In this document: positions 1 to 6,754 of the stretch, piece by piece | How the letters are laid out: every line of letters starts with the position of its first letter | How positions within the stretch are numbered: position 1 is the first letter of the stretch | Assembly (NCBI GenBank): GCA_050179115.1 | Contig: JBFXFL010000041.1 | Location: 1-22,779, forward strand | From: JAGPUQ01 sp050179115 | Lineage (GTDB): Bacteria; Pseudomonadota; Gammaproteobacteria; Pseudomonadales; Porticoccaceae | Direction of reading: 5' to 3' | Length of the DNA stretch: 22,779 bases | Position numbers and translations under genes: made by a program | The notes under the pieces: generated by a model | The model's input: only the letters and a program-made list of their open reading frames with translations | The model's database searches: none | What the model was told of the DNA's origin: nothing

Positions 1-407
1 CCCTTGCGGGGAATCTTGTCGCCGGCCGCCACGTCGATCACATAGATGGTGAAGTCCGACAGTTCCGGACTGAAGGTCGCGGCGAGATTGTCGCCCCCGC
101 TTTCGATGAAGATGACATCCAGGTTCGGAAACTTGGTGTTCAGGTCATTCACCGCCGCCAGATTCATCGAGGCGTCCTCGCGGATCGCCGTGTGCGGGCA
201 GCCCCCGGTCTCCACGCCCAGGATGCGCTCCGACGGCAGCGCGTGATGGCGGTCGAGAAACTCGGCGTCCTCGCGAGTGTAGATGTCATTGGTCACCACC
301 GCGACCTCGCAGCGCTCGCGCAGTGCCTCGCACAGACGCAGCACGAGCGCGGTCTTGCCGGCACCCACGGGACCGCCGACGCCGACGCGCACAGCCTGTT
401 TTTGCAT
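1..407 (-). CDS. ureG: Urease accessory GTPase UreG (3' end cut by window edge)
   Basis: UreG is a SIMIBI-class GTPase that, with UreE, UreF and UreH/UreD, delivers nickel to the urease active site in the cytoplasm. The visible 135 residues contain the P-loop GPVGAGKT (residues 12-19), the nickel-binding CPH motif within TGGCPH (Cys70-Pro71-His72) and the ESGGDNL motif (about 102-108), all diagnostic of UreG. The ATG at 405-407 has a good ribosome-binding site (GGAGGA a few bases upstream on the minus strand). The gene lies 24 nt after ureF in the same direction, the usual ureE-ureF-ureG order. The protein is normally a little over 200 residues, so about a third is outside the window. Identification is secure; only the C-terminus is unseen. 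Confidence 0.96.
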   Translation of the reverse strand, partial: MQKQAVRVGVGGPVGAGKTALVLRLCEALRERCEVAVVTNDIYTREDAEFLDRHHALPSERILGVETGGCPHTAIREDASMNLAAVNDLNTKFPNLDVIFIESGGDNLAATFSPELSDFTIYVIDVAAGDKIPRK

Positions 408-431
408 GGTTTCCTCCTTCGTGTGCCGCCG

Positions 432-1133
432 TCAGGATCGGAACAGGCGGCTGTACTGGGTTTCGTGAAGCATGCTGGCCAGCACCTGTCCGGGCAGGCT
501 GATGCCGATGTCGGCGTCGGTCACGGTCCTTGCCCGTTCGATCAGTGCCGGAACCCGCTCGAGCAGGGCCACGGCGATGCGCTGCCCCTGGGTCTGCCCG
601 AGCAGGGACAGTTTCAGCGCCGCCGCGATCTGGTTGTCGAGCCAGCTCCACACCAGCCCGGTGGCTGCCCGGGGGTAGTCGATGTGCCAGTGCGCGCAGG
701 CCAGGGCGTAGGCGGCGAGATAGCTGATCGGCTCGGCGGTGGGCCAGACGATGGCGGCGGGCACCCCGGTATCGGCGAGCAGTCGCAACAGCGCGGCACC
801 GCAGTGGCTGTCCTCGCGCCGCAGCTCGGCGGTTTCGCGCAGGGCCAGCGCGATCTCATTCCAGTGGGAAAGATTCGAGTGGGAAGGGTTCCAGTGTGCG
901 CAACCCGCCGGGTCGGCGACCAGCAGGCGCACCAGCAGCGGCAATTCCTGCTGTGCGAAGCTGCGCTCCAGCATGGCGCGCAGCCAGTCTTCCAGGGCTG
1001 CCGGGCTGTCGACCCAGCCCAGTTCCACGGCGCTGGCCAGACCCTGAGACCAGGCGAAGGTGCCGATCGGGAGAGATGGGCTCGTCAGCCGCAGCAGGTG
1101 CAGCAGGGGCGCCAGCGCCTCAGTCGTGGTCAT
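432..1133 (-). CDS. ureF: Urease accessory protein UreF
   Basis: UreF (233 residues from the chosen ATG at 1131-1133) bridges apo-urease/UreD and the UreG GTPase during nickel insertion. The family is recognised by the N-terminal SPSLPIGTFAWSQGL stretch, the SRETAELR-type motif (here LRETAELRRED) and the C-terminal tail ending in SRLFRS. The start overlaps the ureE 3' end by 14 nt, which favours translational coupling; an upstream in-frame ATG inside ureE is less likely. A short in-frame 15-nt tandem repeat encodes extra residues just before the RETAELR motif (residues 80-93), in a segment that I recall as shorter in typical UreF. Nothing suggests loss of function. It is cotranscribed with ureE and ureG. 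Confidence 0.95.
   Translation of the reverse strand: MTTTEALAPLLHLLRLTSPSLPIGTFAWSQGLASAVELGWVDSPAALEDWLRAMLERSFAQQELPLLVRLLVADPAGCAHWNPSHSNLSHWNEIALALRETAELRREDSHCGAALLRLLADTGVPAAIVWPTAEPISYLAAYALACAHWHIDYPRAATGLVWSWLDNQIAAALKLSLLGQTQGQRIAVALLERVPALIERARTVTDADIGISLPGQVLASMLHETQYSRLFRS
855..896 (-). repeat. In-frame 15-nt tandem repeat inside ureF
   Basis: Read on the minus strand, three consecutive units start at 896, 881 and 866. The first is CACTGGAACCCTTCC, the second CACTCGAATCTTTCC, and the third begins CACTGGAATGAG before diverging. They encode HWNPS, HSNLS and HWNE in frame. The third unit leads directly into the conserved RETAELR region, so the first two look like duplicated copies of it. 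Confidence 0.75.
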
Positions 1134-1602
1134 GGAGGGGATGCGTGTCGGCGTGGGAATGGCTGTGCCCATGAAGATGGCCAGCGCCGGCATAGGCGCC
1201 ATCCTCGGGCGCAAACGGCCGCTCCGCGACCGCGACATCGAGGCCGAGACCCCGGCACATGGCATCCAGCACATGATCGTGCAGATAGCGCAGCCAGCCG
1301 GGACCGATCTGCACGGGTACATGGCGGTTGCCCAGGTGATAGGCAGCGCGCAGCAGGATCGCCGGGTCGGTATGCGCGGCAGTGGATACGGTTTCCGCGG
1401 CGGCCTTGATGCGTACCCTTGGGCCGTCTGTGCTGCCCAGTACATCGCCGTCGCGCAGCACCGTGCCCCGCGGCAGGGCGAGCAGCGCCGCGCTGCCGTC
1501 GTCCAGCTCTACGCGCTGCCGCGAACGGGAACGTCGCTCGAAACTCAGGGTGAGCGTCTGGGTGGCGCCGGCGCCGGGCACAATGCGATCGAGGGTAACC
1601 AT
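1120..1602 (-). CDS. ureE: Urease accessory nickel metallochaperone UreE
   Basis: UreE (160 residues) is the dimeric nickel chaperone that hands Ni2+ to UreG. The N-terminal domain contains DGSAALLALPRGTVLRDGD, typical of the peptide-binding domain. The metal-binding domain shows AYHLGNRHVP (about 87-96) and LHDHVLDAM (107-115), whose second His matches the conserved interfacial nickel ligand. The C-terminus is a His-rich tail with eight histidines in the last 19 residues, common in UreE and thought to buffer or store nickel. The ATG at 1600-1602 has no strong Shine-Dalgarno sequence. ureF begins inside the 3' end. The expected upstream neighbour ureC is not visible; a sequence gap begins 144 nt upstream. 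Confidence 0.95.
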   Translation of the reverse strand: MVTLDRIVPGAGATQTLTLSFERRSRSRQRVELDDGSAALLALPRGTVLRDGDVLGSTDGPRVRIKAAAETVSTAAHTDPAILLRAAYHLGNRHVPVQIGPGWLRYLHDHVLDAMCRGLGLDVAVAERPFAPEDGAYAGAGHLHGHSHSHADTHPLHDHD

Positions 1603-1746
1603 GGCGGGAGTTTAGCAAGCGCCGCGCCAACCGGGGGTCGGTTGGTTCCGGAACCGAGCCTGTCGCCGCTTGGCTGCGTCGATGGGTCAGCGGCGATCCG
1701 TGGCGATGATGTTGGCGCGGGCCGGTTTCGCGTTGCCTGGTGCGAC

Positions 1747-1846
1747 NNNNNNNNNNNNNNNNNNNNNNNNNNNNNNNNNNNNNNNNNNNNNNNNNNNNNN
1801 NNNNNNNNNNNNNNNNNNNNNNNNNNNNNNNNNNNNNNNNNNNNNN
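1747..1846. other. Assembly gap (100 N)
   Basis: A run of exactly 100 N, the conventional size for a gap of unknown length. The 144 bases between it and ureE (1603-1746) show no recognisable gene. One minus-strand frame ends in a TGA at about 1687-1689, which may be the 3' end of a gene hidden in the gap. Urease structural genes, if present here, would have to lie in the unseen sequence. Confidence 0.9.
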
Positions 1847-1935
1847 CCGGCGAGCTCGGCCGAGCGCGCATCCCAGGCCTGCTCGGCCTGTGACCAGGTG
1901 TCGTAGCCGCGCCAGAATTTGACAGGATCGCCCAT
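1847..1935 (-). CDS. Unrecognised small ORF, truncated by the gap
   Basis: About 29 residues are visible, beginning MGDPVKFWRGYDTWSQAEQA, from an ATG at 1933-1935. A clear ribosome-binding site (AAAGGAG about 7-8 nt upstream on the minus strand) supports real translation. The peptide is rich in Trp, charged and polar residues, with no membrane segment visible. I do not recognise the family. If the gap were really 100 nt the reading frame would continue to a stop near 1687, giving a protein of roughly 82 residues ending in NIIATDRR, but the gap length is unknown and this join is speculative. It lies 107 nt downstream of the RIO kinase in the same direction and could share its transcript. Confidence 0.45.
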
Positions 1936-2042
1936 CGCCAATCTCCTTTCGGATCGCCCCGGCAACCTTTCAGGGACACAGGTCGGACCGCGGAGACTTC
2001 GATGATACCCCCGGCGACAGCGGAGTCTATCCTGCGGGGGCG

Positions 2043-2906
2043 TTATTCCACCGTGCCGCGCTCGGCGTCTTCCCGACCGCGCTGACGAATCTCGGCTTCC
2101 TTGCGGGCTTCCTCGATCTGGAGCATGACCGCGTCCACGTCGGCGGGGGTGTCGTCGTGCGCGAAAATGCCGGTGAGCGTCATGCCGGGTTTCAGGCTGT
2201 TGTTCTTGAAGTGATCCCAGATTTCGTGGGCGTACTCGGTGGCGAGCAACTCCGGCGCGAAGCGGCCGCAGTAGGCGCGGATGTTGTTCACGTCGCGTTC
2301 GAGCATCCGGAACGCATTGTTGTTGCCGGCAGCGTTCACGGCCTGGGGCAGATCGATGATGACCAGGCCGTCGCGACCGACCAGCACGTTGAATTCGGAC
2401 AGGTCGCCGTGGATCAAGCCGATGCACAGCATGCGCACGATCTGATCCATCAGGAAGCCGTGCCATGCGCGCGCTTCCTCGGCGCCGGGTTCGACATCGT
2501 TGAGGCGCGGCGCGGCATCGCCCTCGGTGTCGGCGACCATCTCCATCAGCAGTACGCCGTCGACATAGCCGTGGGGCTTGGGGACGCGCACGCCGGCGGC
2601 GTCGAGTCGATAGAGGGCATCCACCTCGGCGTTTTTCCACGCTGCCTGCTCGACGTCGCGGCCGTGCTTGCTGCGCTTGCCCATGGCGCGCTGGTCGCGA
2701 CTGTTGCGGGTTTTGCGGCCCTCCTGGTATTCCGCCAGCTTGTGGAAGCTGCGCTGTTCGAGGGCTTTGTACACCTTGGCACAGCGGACCTGGTTGCCAC
2801 ATTGCACCAGATAGACCGATGCCTCCTTGCCGCTCTTGAGGGGCCGGATCACGGCATCGACGATGCCATCGTCGATCAGGGGTTGAAGACCTTTGGGGAT
2901 TTTCAT
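2043..2906 (-). CDS. RIO1-type serine protein kinase
   Basis: An atypical protein kinase of the RIO family (287 residues), a cytoplasmic ATP-dependent Ser kinase found in many gammaproteobacteria. Visible hallmarks are the RIO P-loop substitute SGKEASVY (25-32), the ATP-anchoring Lys44 in CAKVYK, the MEMVADTEGDAAPRL segment (121-134), the catalytic loop LIHGDLSEFN (164-173, Asp168 and Asn173) and the metal-binding IIDLPQAV (183-190, Asp185). The Arg/Lys-rich segment KTRNSRDQRAMGKRSKHGRD (65-84) is typical of RIO1-like proteins. The start is the ATG at 2904-2906, without an obvious Shine-Dalgarno sequence. The C-terminus is highly charged. The physiological substrate in bacteria is not established, and neighbouring genes do not clarify it. 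Confidence 0.9.
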   Translation of the reverse strand: MKIPKGLQPLIDDGIVDAVIRPLKSGKEASVYLVQCGNQVRCAKVYKALEQRSFHKLAEYQEGRKTRNSRDQRAMGKRSKHGRDVEQAAWKNAEVDALYRLDAAGVRVPKPHGYVDGVLLMEMVADTEGDAAPRLNDVEPGAEEARAWHGFLMDQIVRMLCIGLIHGDLSEFNVLVGRDGLVIIDLPQAVNAAGNNNAFRMLERDVNNIRAYCGRFAPELLATEYAHEIWDHFKNNSLKPGMTLTGIFAHDDTPADVDAVMLQIEEARKEAEIRQRGREDAERGTVE

Positions 2907-3155
2907 CGAGAGATGGTCGGCGCGTCTTGGTTGTCAGTAGTGGTTGCGGTCAGAGGTGGCGGCAAGGGGTTGCGGTAACAGGTTGGGGTCCCTGGCTGCG
3001 GAAACCTTGCCGTGCTACCGGGTTGCCGGCACCGGCTCTGGTGCCGACGGTATCCGCGTGCCGGGTGAGAGTGTACAGGGTTACGCCTGCGGGCTGGATG
3101 TTGACCACCCTGTTCGCACGGTTGCGCGTGCCACGGCGTAGCCGGTCCCGGCCGA

Positions 3156-3190
3156 TTCGCGCAGGCAGGTTCGCGCAGGCAGGTTCGTTG
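3156..3190 (+). repeat. 14-bp tandem repeat (2.5 copies) next to the efflux operator
   Basis: TTCGCGCAGGCAGG occurs at 3156-3169 and again at 3170-3183, followed by a partial third unit TTCGTTG that merges into the first operator palindrome. It lies in the 355-bp stretch between the RIO kinase start and the MFS gene (2907-3261). I see no convincing gene in that stretch; the short ORFs there lack start signals and family features. Confidence 0.75.
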
Positions 3191-3216
3191 ACATGTCAAC
3201 TAGTTGCCCTTAGGGT
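3187..3216 (+). promoter_or_regulatory. Predicted MFS promoter with embedded MarR-type operator
   Basis: A perfect 14-bp palindrome GTTGACATGTCAAC lies at 3187-3200, with an overlapping palindrome CAACTAGTTG at 3197-3206. A consensus -35 hexamer TTGACA (3188-3193) sits inside the first palindrome and is followed, after 17 bp, by a weak -10 TAGGGT (3211-3216). A repressor bound here would block RNA polymerase. The core GTTGA-N4-TCAAC recurs twice upstream of the adaptor gene. Transcription would begin around 3223, about 40 nt before the proposed GTG start. Promoter and operator assignments are inferred from sequence only. Confidence 0.65.
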
Positions 3217-3261
3217 GCCGGGCCAGACTCAGAACCCGCCGTCAACCCCGTTCAAGGAGCC

Positions 3262-4887
3262 GTGTCCGCAGCCGGCCCGATAGTCAGGGCAGCGGCGCCA
3301 GCGGTGGCCCCGATCATGACAGCAGCGACTTCGGTAGCCATTCCCGCCCCCGCCATGCCGGTGACCCGGCTGCCGCTGATGCTGACGGCCATCGCCATCA
3401 CGGCCGCGAATTTCATGAATGTGCTGGATCTGACCATTGCGGTGGTCGCGGTGCCGTCGATCTCCGGCACCATCGGCGCCTCGCCGTCCCAGGGCGCCTG
3501 GATACTGACGTCCTACGCCATCTGCCTCGCTGTCATCCTGCCGCTCAGTCCCTGGGTCTGCAAACGTTACGGCGAAGTGCGCGTTTTTTCGCTGTCGGTG
3601 CTGATGTTCGCGCTGACATCCATGGCCTGTGGCATGAGTCGCCACATGGAAACCCTGGTGCTTTTCCGCGCCCTCCAGGGTTTGTCCAGCGGCTTTATCG
3701 TGCCCTTGTCGCAAACCTTGCTGCTGCGTATTTTCCCGCCGCACAAGCACGGCTCGGCGATTGGTCTGTGGAGTATCGCATCCACCATCGCTCCGGTGCT
3801 GGGTCCGATCCTGGGCGGTTTCATCACCGACAATCTGGGTTGGCCCTGGATTTTCTACATCAATGTCCCCATTGGCTGTGTGGCCGCCTGGCTGGTCTGG
3901 ACCAGCATCCATCACATCGAAACCCAGACCAAAAGGATTCCGGTCGATGGCGTCGGCATGGTGCTGCTGGCGATCACCGTACTGGCGTTTCAACTGGTGA
4001 TGGACAAGGGCCACGAATGGGACTGGTTCGGTTCACCGGGCATCCGTTTGCTGATGACCACTTCGGTGATCGCGCTGATCGGCTATGTGGTCTGGGAGCG
4101 CCGCGAGCCACACCCCATCATCGACTACGGCCTGTTCCGCATTCCCGTGTTCGTGATCGCCTCGGTGATGGGGGTGATCTTCAACCTGACGTACTTTGCC
4201 AGCACCGTGCTCTATCCGATCTGGATGCAGTCGGTGCTGGGTTACACGGCGACCCTTTCCGGTCTGGTCATGGCCGGTACCAGCGTGTTGCCGATCGTCG
4301 GGATGATGCTGGTGGGAAAAAACATCGCCAAGTTGAATCTGCGCTACCTGGTGGTATCGGGCAGTCTCGTCACCATGCTGGCCATTTATCTACAGGCGCA
4401 ATCGACCACGGATACCACCTTTGCGCAGATGCTGCAGGCGCGGGTGGTGATGGGCATCGGCTTCACACTGATGTTTCCACCACTGATGGCGATCTCGTTG
4501 GGCTCGGTGTCGGCGGACCGAACCGTGGGGGCCGCGAGCTTCTTCAATTTTTTCCGCAACATTGCCACCAGTGTCGGCATTGCGGCCGGCATGAGCCTGT
4601 GGCAGAGCCGCACGGCCTTTCACCGCCTGCGGCTGGTCGAGGAGGTCAATCCCCATATACCGGGCAAGGAACTGGCGTTCGCACCGATTGAGCAATTGGT
4701 CGACGGCAACCCGGATGCCATGTGGGCTGTGGTCGACAAGCTCGCCACCGCGCAGGCATCGACCATGGGGATCAGTGACACCTTCATGATCTGCATGTTC
4801 GCGGTGATTCCCGTGATTCTGTTGAGCCCTTTTATTCCGGCCCGTCTGGCGCCGCGCCCCGGGACGCACGTTGCTGCCGGCGAGTGA
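3262..4887 (+). CDS. DHA2-family (EmrB/QacA-type) MFS drug efflux transporter
   Basis: An inner-membrane proton-driven multidrug exporter of the 14-TM DHA2 family, about 541 residues. The first membrane segment carries NVLDLTIAVVAVP, matching the family LDxTIVNVALP motif. Motif-C-type VLGPILGGFITD and the following WPWIFYINVPIG are characteristic of EmrB/QacA proteins, and about 14 hydrophobic segments follow to the C-terminus. The start is uncertain. GTG at 3262 has AAGGAG only 2 nt upstream but fits the predicted promoter; ATG at 3316, in frame and 18 codons later, lacks a good ribosome-binding site but would remove an Ala-rich leader. It acts with the HlyD-like adaptor encoded downstream and presumably a TolC-type channel encoded elsewhere. 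The substrate is unknown. Confidence 0.92.
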   Translation: MSAAGPIVRAAAPAVAPIMTAATSVAIPAPAMPVTRLPLMLTAIAITAANFMNVLDLTIAVVAVPSISGTIGASPSQGAWILTSYAICLAVILPLSPWVCKRYGEVRVFSLSVLMFALTSMACGMSRHMETLVLFRALQGLSSGFIVPLSQTLLLRIFPPHKHGSAIGLWSIASTIAPVLGPILGGFITDNLGWPWIFYINVPIGCVAAWLVWTSIHHIETQTKRIPVDGVGMVLLAITVLAFQLVMDKGHEWDWFGSPGIRLLMTTSVIALIGYVVWERREPHPIIDYGLFRIPVFVIASVMGVIFNLTYFASTVLYPIWMQSVLGYTATLSGLVMAGTSVLPIVGMMLVGKNIAKLNLRYLVVSGSLVTMLAIYLQAQSTTDTTFAQMLQARVVMGIGFTLMFPPLMAISLGSVSADRTVGAASFFNFFRNIATSVGIAAGMSLWQSRTAFHRLRLVEEVNPHIPGKELAFAPIEQLVDGNPDAMWAVVDKLATAQASTMGISDTFMICMFAVIPVILLSPFIPARLAPRPGTHVAAGE

Positions 4888-4895
4888 TCCGGCAG
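4874..4895 (+). terminator. GC-rich hairpin across the MFS stop codon
   Basis: CTGCCGG (4874-4880) and CCGGCAG (4889-4895) form a perfect 7-bp stem with an 8-nt loop containing the MFS stop codon. No T tract follows, so it is not a classical intrinsic terminator. It could attenuate read-through into the adaptor gene or protect the 3' end of the mRNA. Confidence 0.35.
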
Positions 4896-4920
4896 GGTAA
4901 GGGCGCAGCAGGCCAATATG

Positions 4921-4964
4921 GTTGACTGATCAACGTTGATGTATCAACAGAATCATTTTATCCT
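4921..4964 (+). promoter_or_regulatory. Tandem MarR-type operators and predicted promoter of the adaptor/marR unit
   Basis: Two abutting copies of the inverted repeat are present: GTTGACTGATCAAC (4921-4934) and GTTGATGTATCAAC (4935-4948). Both fit GTTGA-N4-TCAAC. Their junction forms a further perfect palindrome ATCAACGTTGAT (4929-4940). A -35-like TTGATG (4936-4941) lies inside the second copy, with a -10-like TATCCT (4959-4964) after 17 bp. Binding would occlude this promoter, giving the adaptor and marR a promoter separate from the pump but under the same control. Confidence 0.65.
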
Positions 4965-5005
4965 TCGCTCATACCCTTCTCACCACTGGAACCCGGATAT
5001 TGTCC

Positions 5006-6169
5006 ATGCGCCGCTCTGTAAGCCTGTTCATCGTGGTTGCCGTGCTCGCCGCCCTCAGTTACGGCCTGAGCAGCTATCTCGGCAAACGCAAGTTTGTGGA
5101 AACCGATAACGCCTATACCACCGGGGACATCCTCAACATCGGATCCCAGCTCGACGACGTGGTGCTCTGGCTGGGGGCCGAGGAAGGCGATTATGTCGAA
5201 CAGGGCCAGGAGTTGATCCGCCTCGACGGCGGCACACCCAAAAACCGGCTGGCGCGTGCCCAGAGCGAGCTCGCCCGCACCGTGCAGGACGTCGCCGCGC
5301 TCAAGCAGCTGGTGCGCCGCAAGGCCGCGGAAGTGCGGGAAGAAGAAGCCCACTACAGGCTGGCGCGCAATGAAGCCGAACGCCGCAGCAAACTCGCCGA
5401 GCGCGGCATGATCTCCAAGGAAGAGCGGGATGTCTCGGCGCTGCGCATGGAAGAGGCGAGAGCGGCGCTGGAGTCGGCCCAGCAGGAACTCATCGAAGCG
5501 CGTATCAACGCCGGCGCCATGCCCATCGCGGAGCATCCCCGGGTGCTGACCGCCGGCGCCCTGGCGCGCGGCATCAGCTCCACGGTCAACAAAACCCGGA
5601 TCGTGGCACCCGCCTCTGGACATATTGCCAAACGCTTTGTCTCCGCCGGCGACGTGATCAAGGCCGGTCGACCGCTGCTGCAACTGGTACAACTGGACAA
5701 GGTCTGGGTAGAGGCAAATTTCAAGGAAACCCAGTTGCGCAATCTGCGTATCGGACAGCCGGCGAAAATCGTGTCGGACCTGTACGGCGATGAAGTCGTT
5801 TACGAAGGCACGGTGGTCGGCACCGGCACCGGCACCGGTGCGGCGTTTTCGCTGCTGCCGGCCCAGAATGCGACCGGCAACTGGCTCAAGATCGTGCAGC
5901 GCGTGCCGGTACGCATTGCACTCAACGGCGACCTGATACGGGCGCATCCACTGCCGCTGGGTACCTCGCTTGCGGTAACCATCGATACCAGCGATCGTAA
6001 CGGGCCGCGCCTGACGATGGCGCCCAATCCGCGACCGGTCGACGTGACGGCGGCTTACAGTTACTGGCGGGCGGGTGGTCAGGACATGGTCGACCGCATC
6101 GTCGCCGAAAACCTGCCGACCGCCGCGGCATCCGAACTGCCTCCGACCGCGGCATTACCTGGCCGTTGA
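5006..6169 (+). CDS. HlyD/EmrA-family periplasmic adaptor (membrane fusion protein)
   Basis: The membrane-fusion subunit of a tripartite MFS efflux pump, about 387 residues from the ATG at 5006; an in-frame TTG two codons earlier is possible. It has a single N-terminal membrane anchor (about residues 4-24) followed by ETDNAYTTGDI, the family entry motif. The first half lipoyl domain is around GDYVEQGQELIRLDG. A long charged alpha-helical hairpin (about 90-175) is followed by the second lipoyl half (TRIVAPASGHIAKRFVSAGD) and a beta-barrel with VWVEANFKETQL, typical of EmrA. It would span the periplasm between the upstream MFS pump and an outer-membrane channel. The 118-nt gap from the MFS gene holds its own predicted operator-promoter. 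The C-terminal region is Pro/Ala-rich. Confidence 0.92.
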   Translation: MRRSVSLFIVVAVLAALSYGLSSYLGKRKFVETDNAYTTGDILNIGSQLDDVVLWLGAEEGDYVEQGQELIRLDGGTPKNRLARAQSELARTVQDVAALKQLVRRKAAEVREEEAHYRLARNEAERRSKLAERGMISKEERDVSALRMEEARAALESAQQELIEARINAGAMPIAEHPRVLTAGALARGISSTVNKTRIVAPASGHIAKRFVSAGDVIKAGRPLLQLVQLDKVWVEANFKETQLRNLRIGQPAKIVSDLYGDEVVYEGTVVGTGTGTGAAFSLLPAQNATGNWLKIVQRVPVRIALNGDLIRAHPLPLGTSLAVTIDTSDRNGPRLTMAPNPRPVDVTAAYSYWRAGGQDMVDRIVAENLPTAAASELPPTAALPGR

Positions 6170-6232
6170 GCGTCGGTACTCCCAGTCTCGGGGTAGTCGT
6201 TTTGGCGCAGGGCACAAGCCGCGGGATGTCCC

Positions 6233-6754
6233 ATGATTGATCTGGCCAATAATCTGGTGCGCCACATCGGCACCCTGAGCCGCAGCATGATCCGTGCCCT
6301 GGACATCGAGATGGCCCCGCTCGGCATGGGCTCGGGGCGTTTCTCGTACCTCTTCATGCTGTATATCAGTGAAGGCGTAACCCAGCAGGAAATGGCGGTC
6401 CGCCTGCAGGCCGACAAGGCGGCGGTGGCGCGCACCCTCGCACAACTGGAAGAACAGGGTTACGTCCGGCGCGACAGCGATCCCCGTGACGGGCGCGTCA
6501 CCCGGGTGTTTCTGACCGACAAATCCCGCGCCCTGCGCGGTCATCTCGAAGATGCGGTGGCAAGAGTCATCGCCCAGTTGCAGGCGACACTGGACCCTAC
6601 GCAGCAAGCGGCAATCCGGGACATCCTGCAACGCATGGCGGAGTCGCTTGCGGCCGGCTACGAGGGGATCAATGGGGGCAGCAGTGCTGGTGCGAACTCC
6701 GGCAGTCCCGCGGGCCGCAAGGACGCAGAGCCCCCACGCGGCCAGGGTGACTAA
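6233..6754 (+). CDS. MarR-family transcriptional regulator
   Basis: A 173-residue winged-helix regulator. After an N-terminal dimerisation helix come the helix-turn-helix TQQEMAVRLQADKAAVARTL, the connecting LEEQGYVRR, and the wing with DPRDGRVTRVFLT, the classic MarR signature. It lies 63 nt downstream of the adaptor gene on the same strand, so it is probably cotranscribed and subject to the tandem operators; no GTTGA-N4-TCAAC copy lies directly upstream of it. The natural inference is a repressor of the pump and adaptor, released by a substrate-like ligand. The last 25 or so residues (Gly/Ser/Ala/Pro-rich) form a probably disordered tail not expected in the core family. The 3' end overlaps the convergent membrane-protein gene by 4 nt. 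Confidence 0.93.
   Translation: MIDLANNLVRHIGTLSRSMIRALDIEMAPLGMGSGRFSYLFMLYISEGVTQQEMAVRLQADKAAVARTLAQLEEQGYVRRDSDPRDGRVTRVFLTDKSRALRGHLEDAVARVIAQLQATLDPTQQAAIRDILQRMAESLAAGYEGINGGSSAGANSGSPAGRKDAEPPRGQGD

Noticed and set aside
192..1409. 405-codon plus-strand open frame antisense to ureF/ureE
   Set aside because: It mirrors well-supported urease genes on the other strand, has no recognisable family and is expected where G+C-rich codons make stops rare.
2907..3199. Short ORFs on both strands in the kinase-MFS intergenic region
   Set aside because: No ribosome-binding sites, no family resemblance and frames overlapping the promoter; treated as noncoding.
6178..6212. Possible weak hairpin with TTTT between the adaptor gene and marR
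   Set aside because: The stem needs a bulge and has about six pairs; not enough to call a terminator or attenuator.
3262..6754. Idea that the efflux locus also encodes its outer-membrane channel
   Set aside because: No TolC/OprM-like reading frame occurs between or beside the pump, adaptor and regulator genes.
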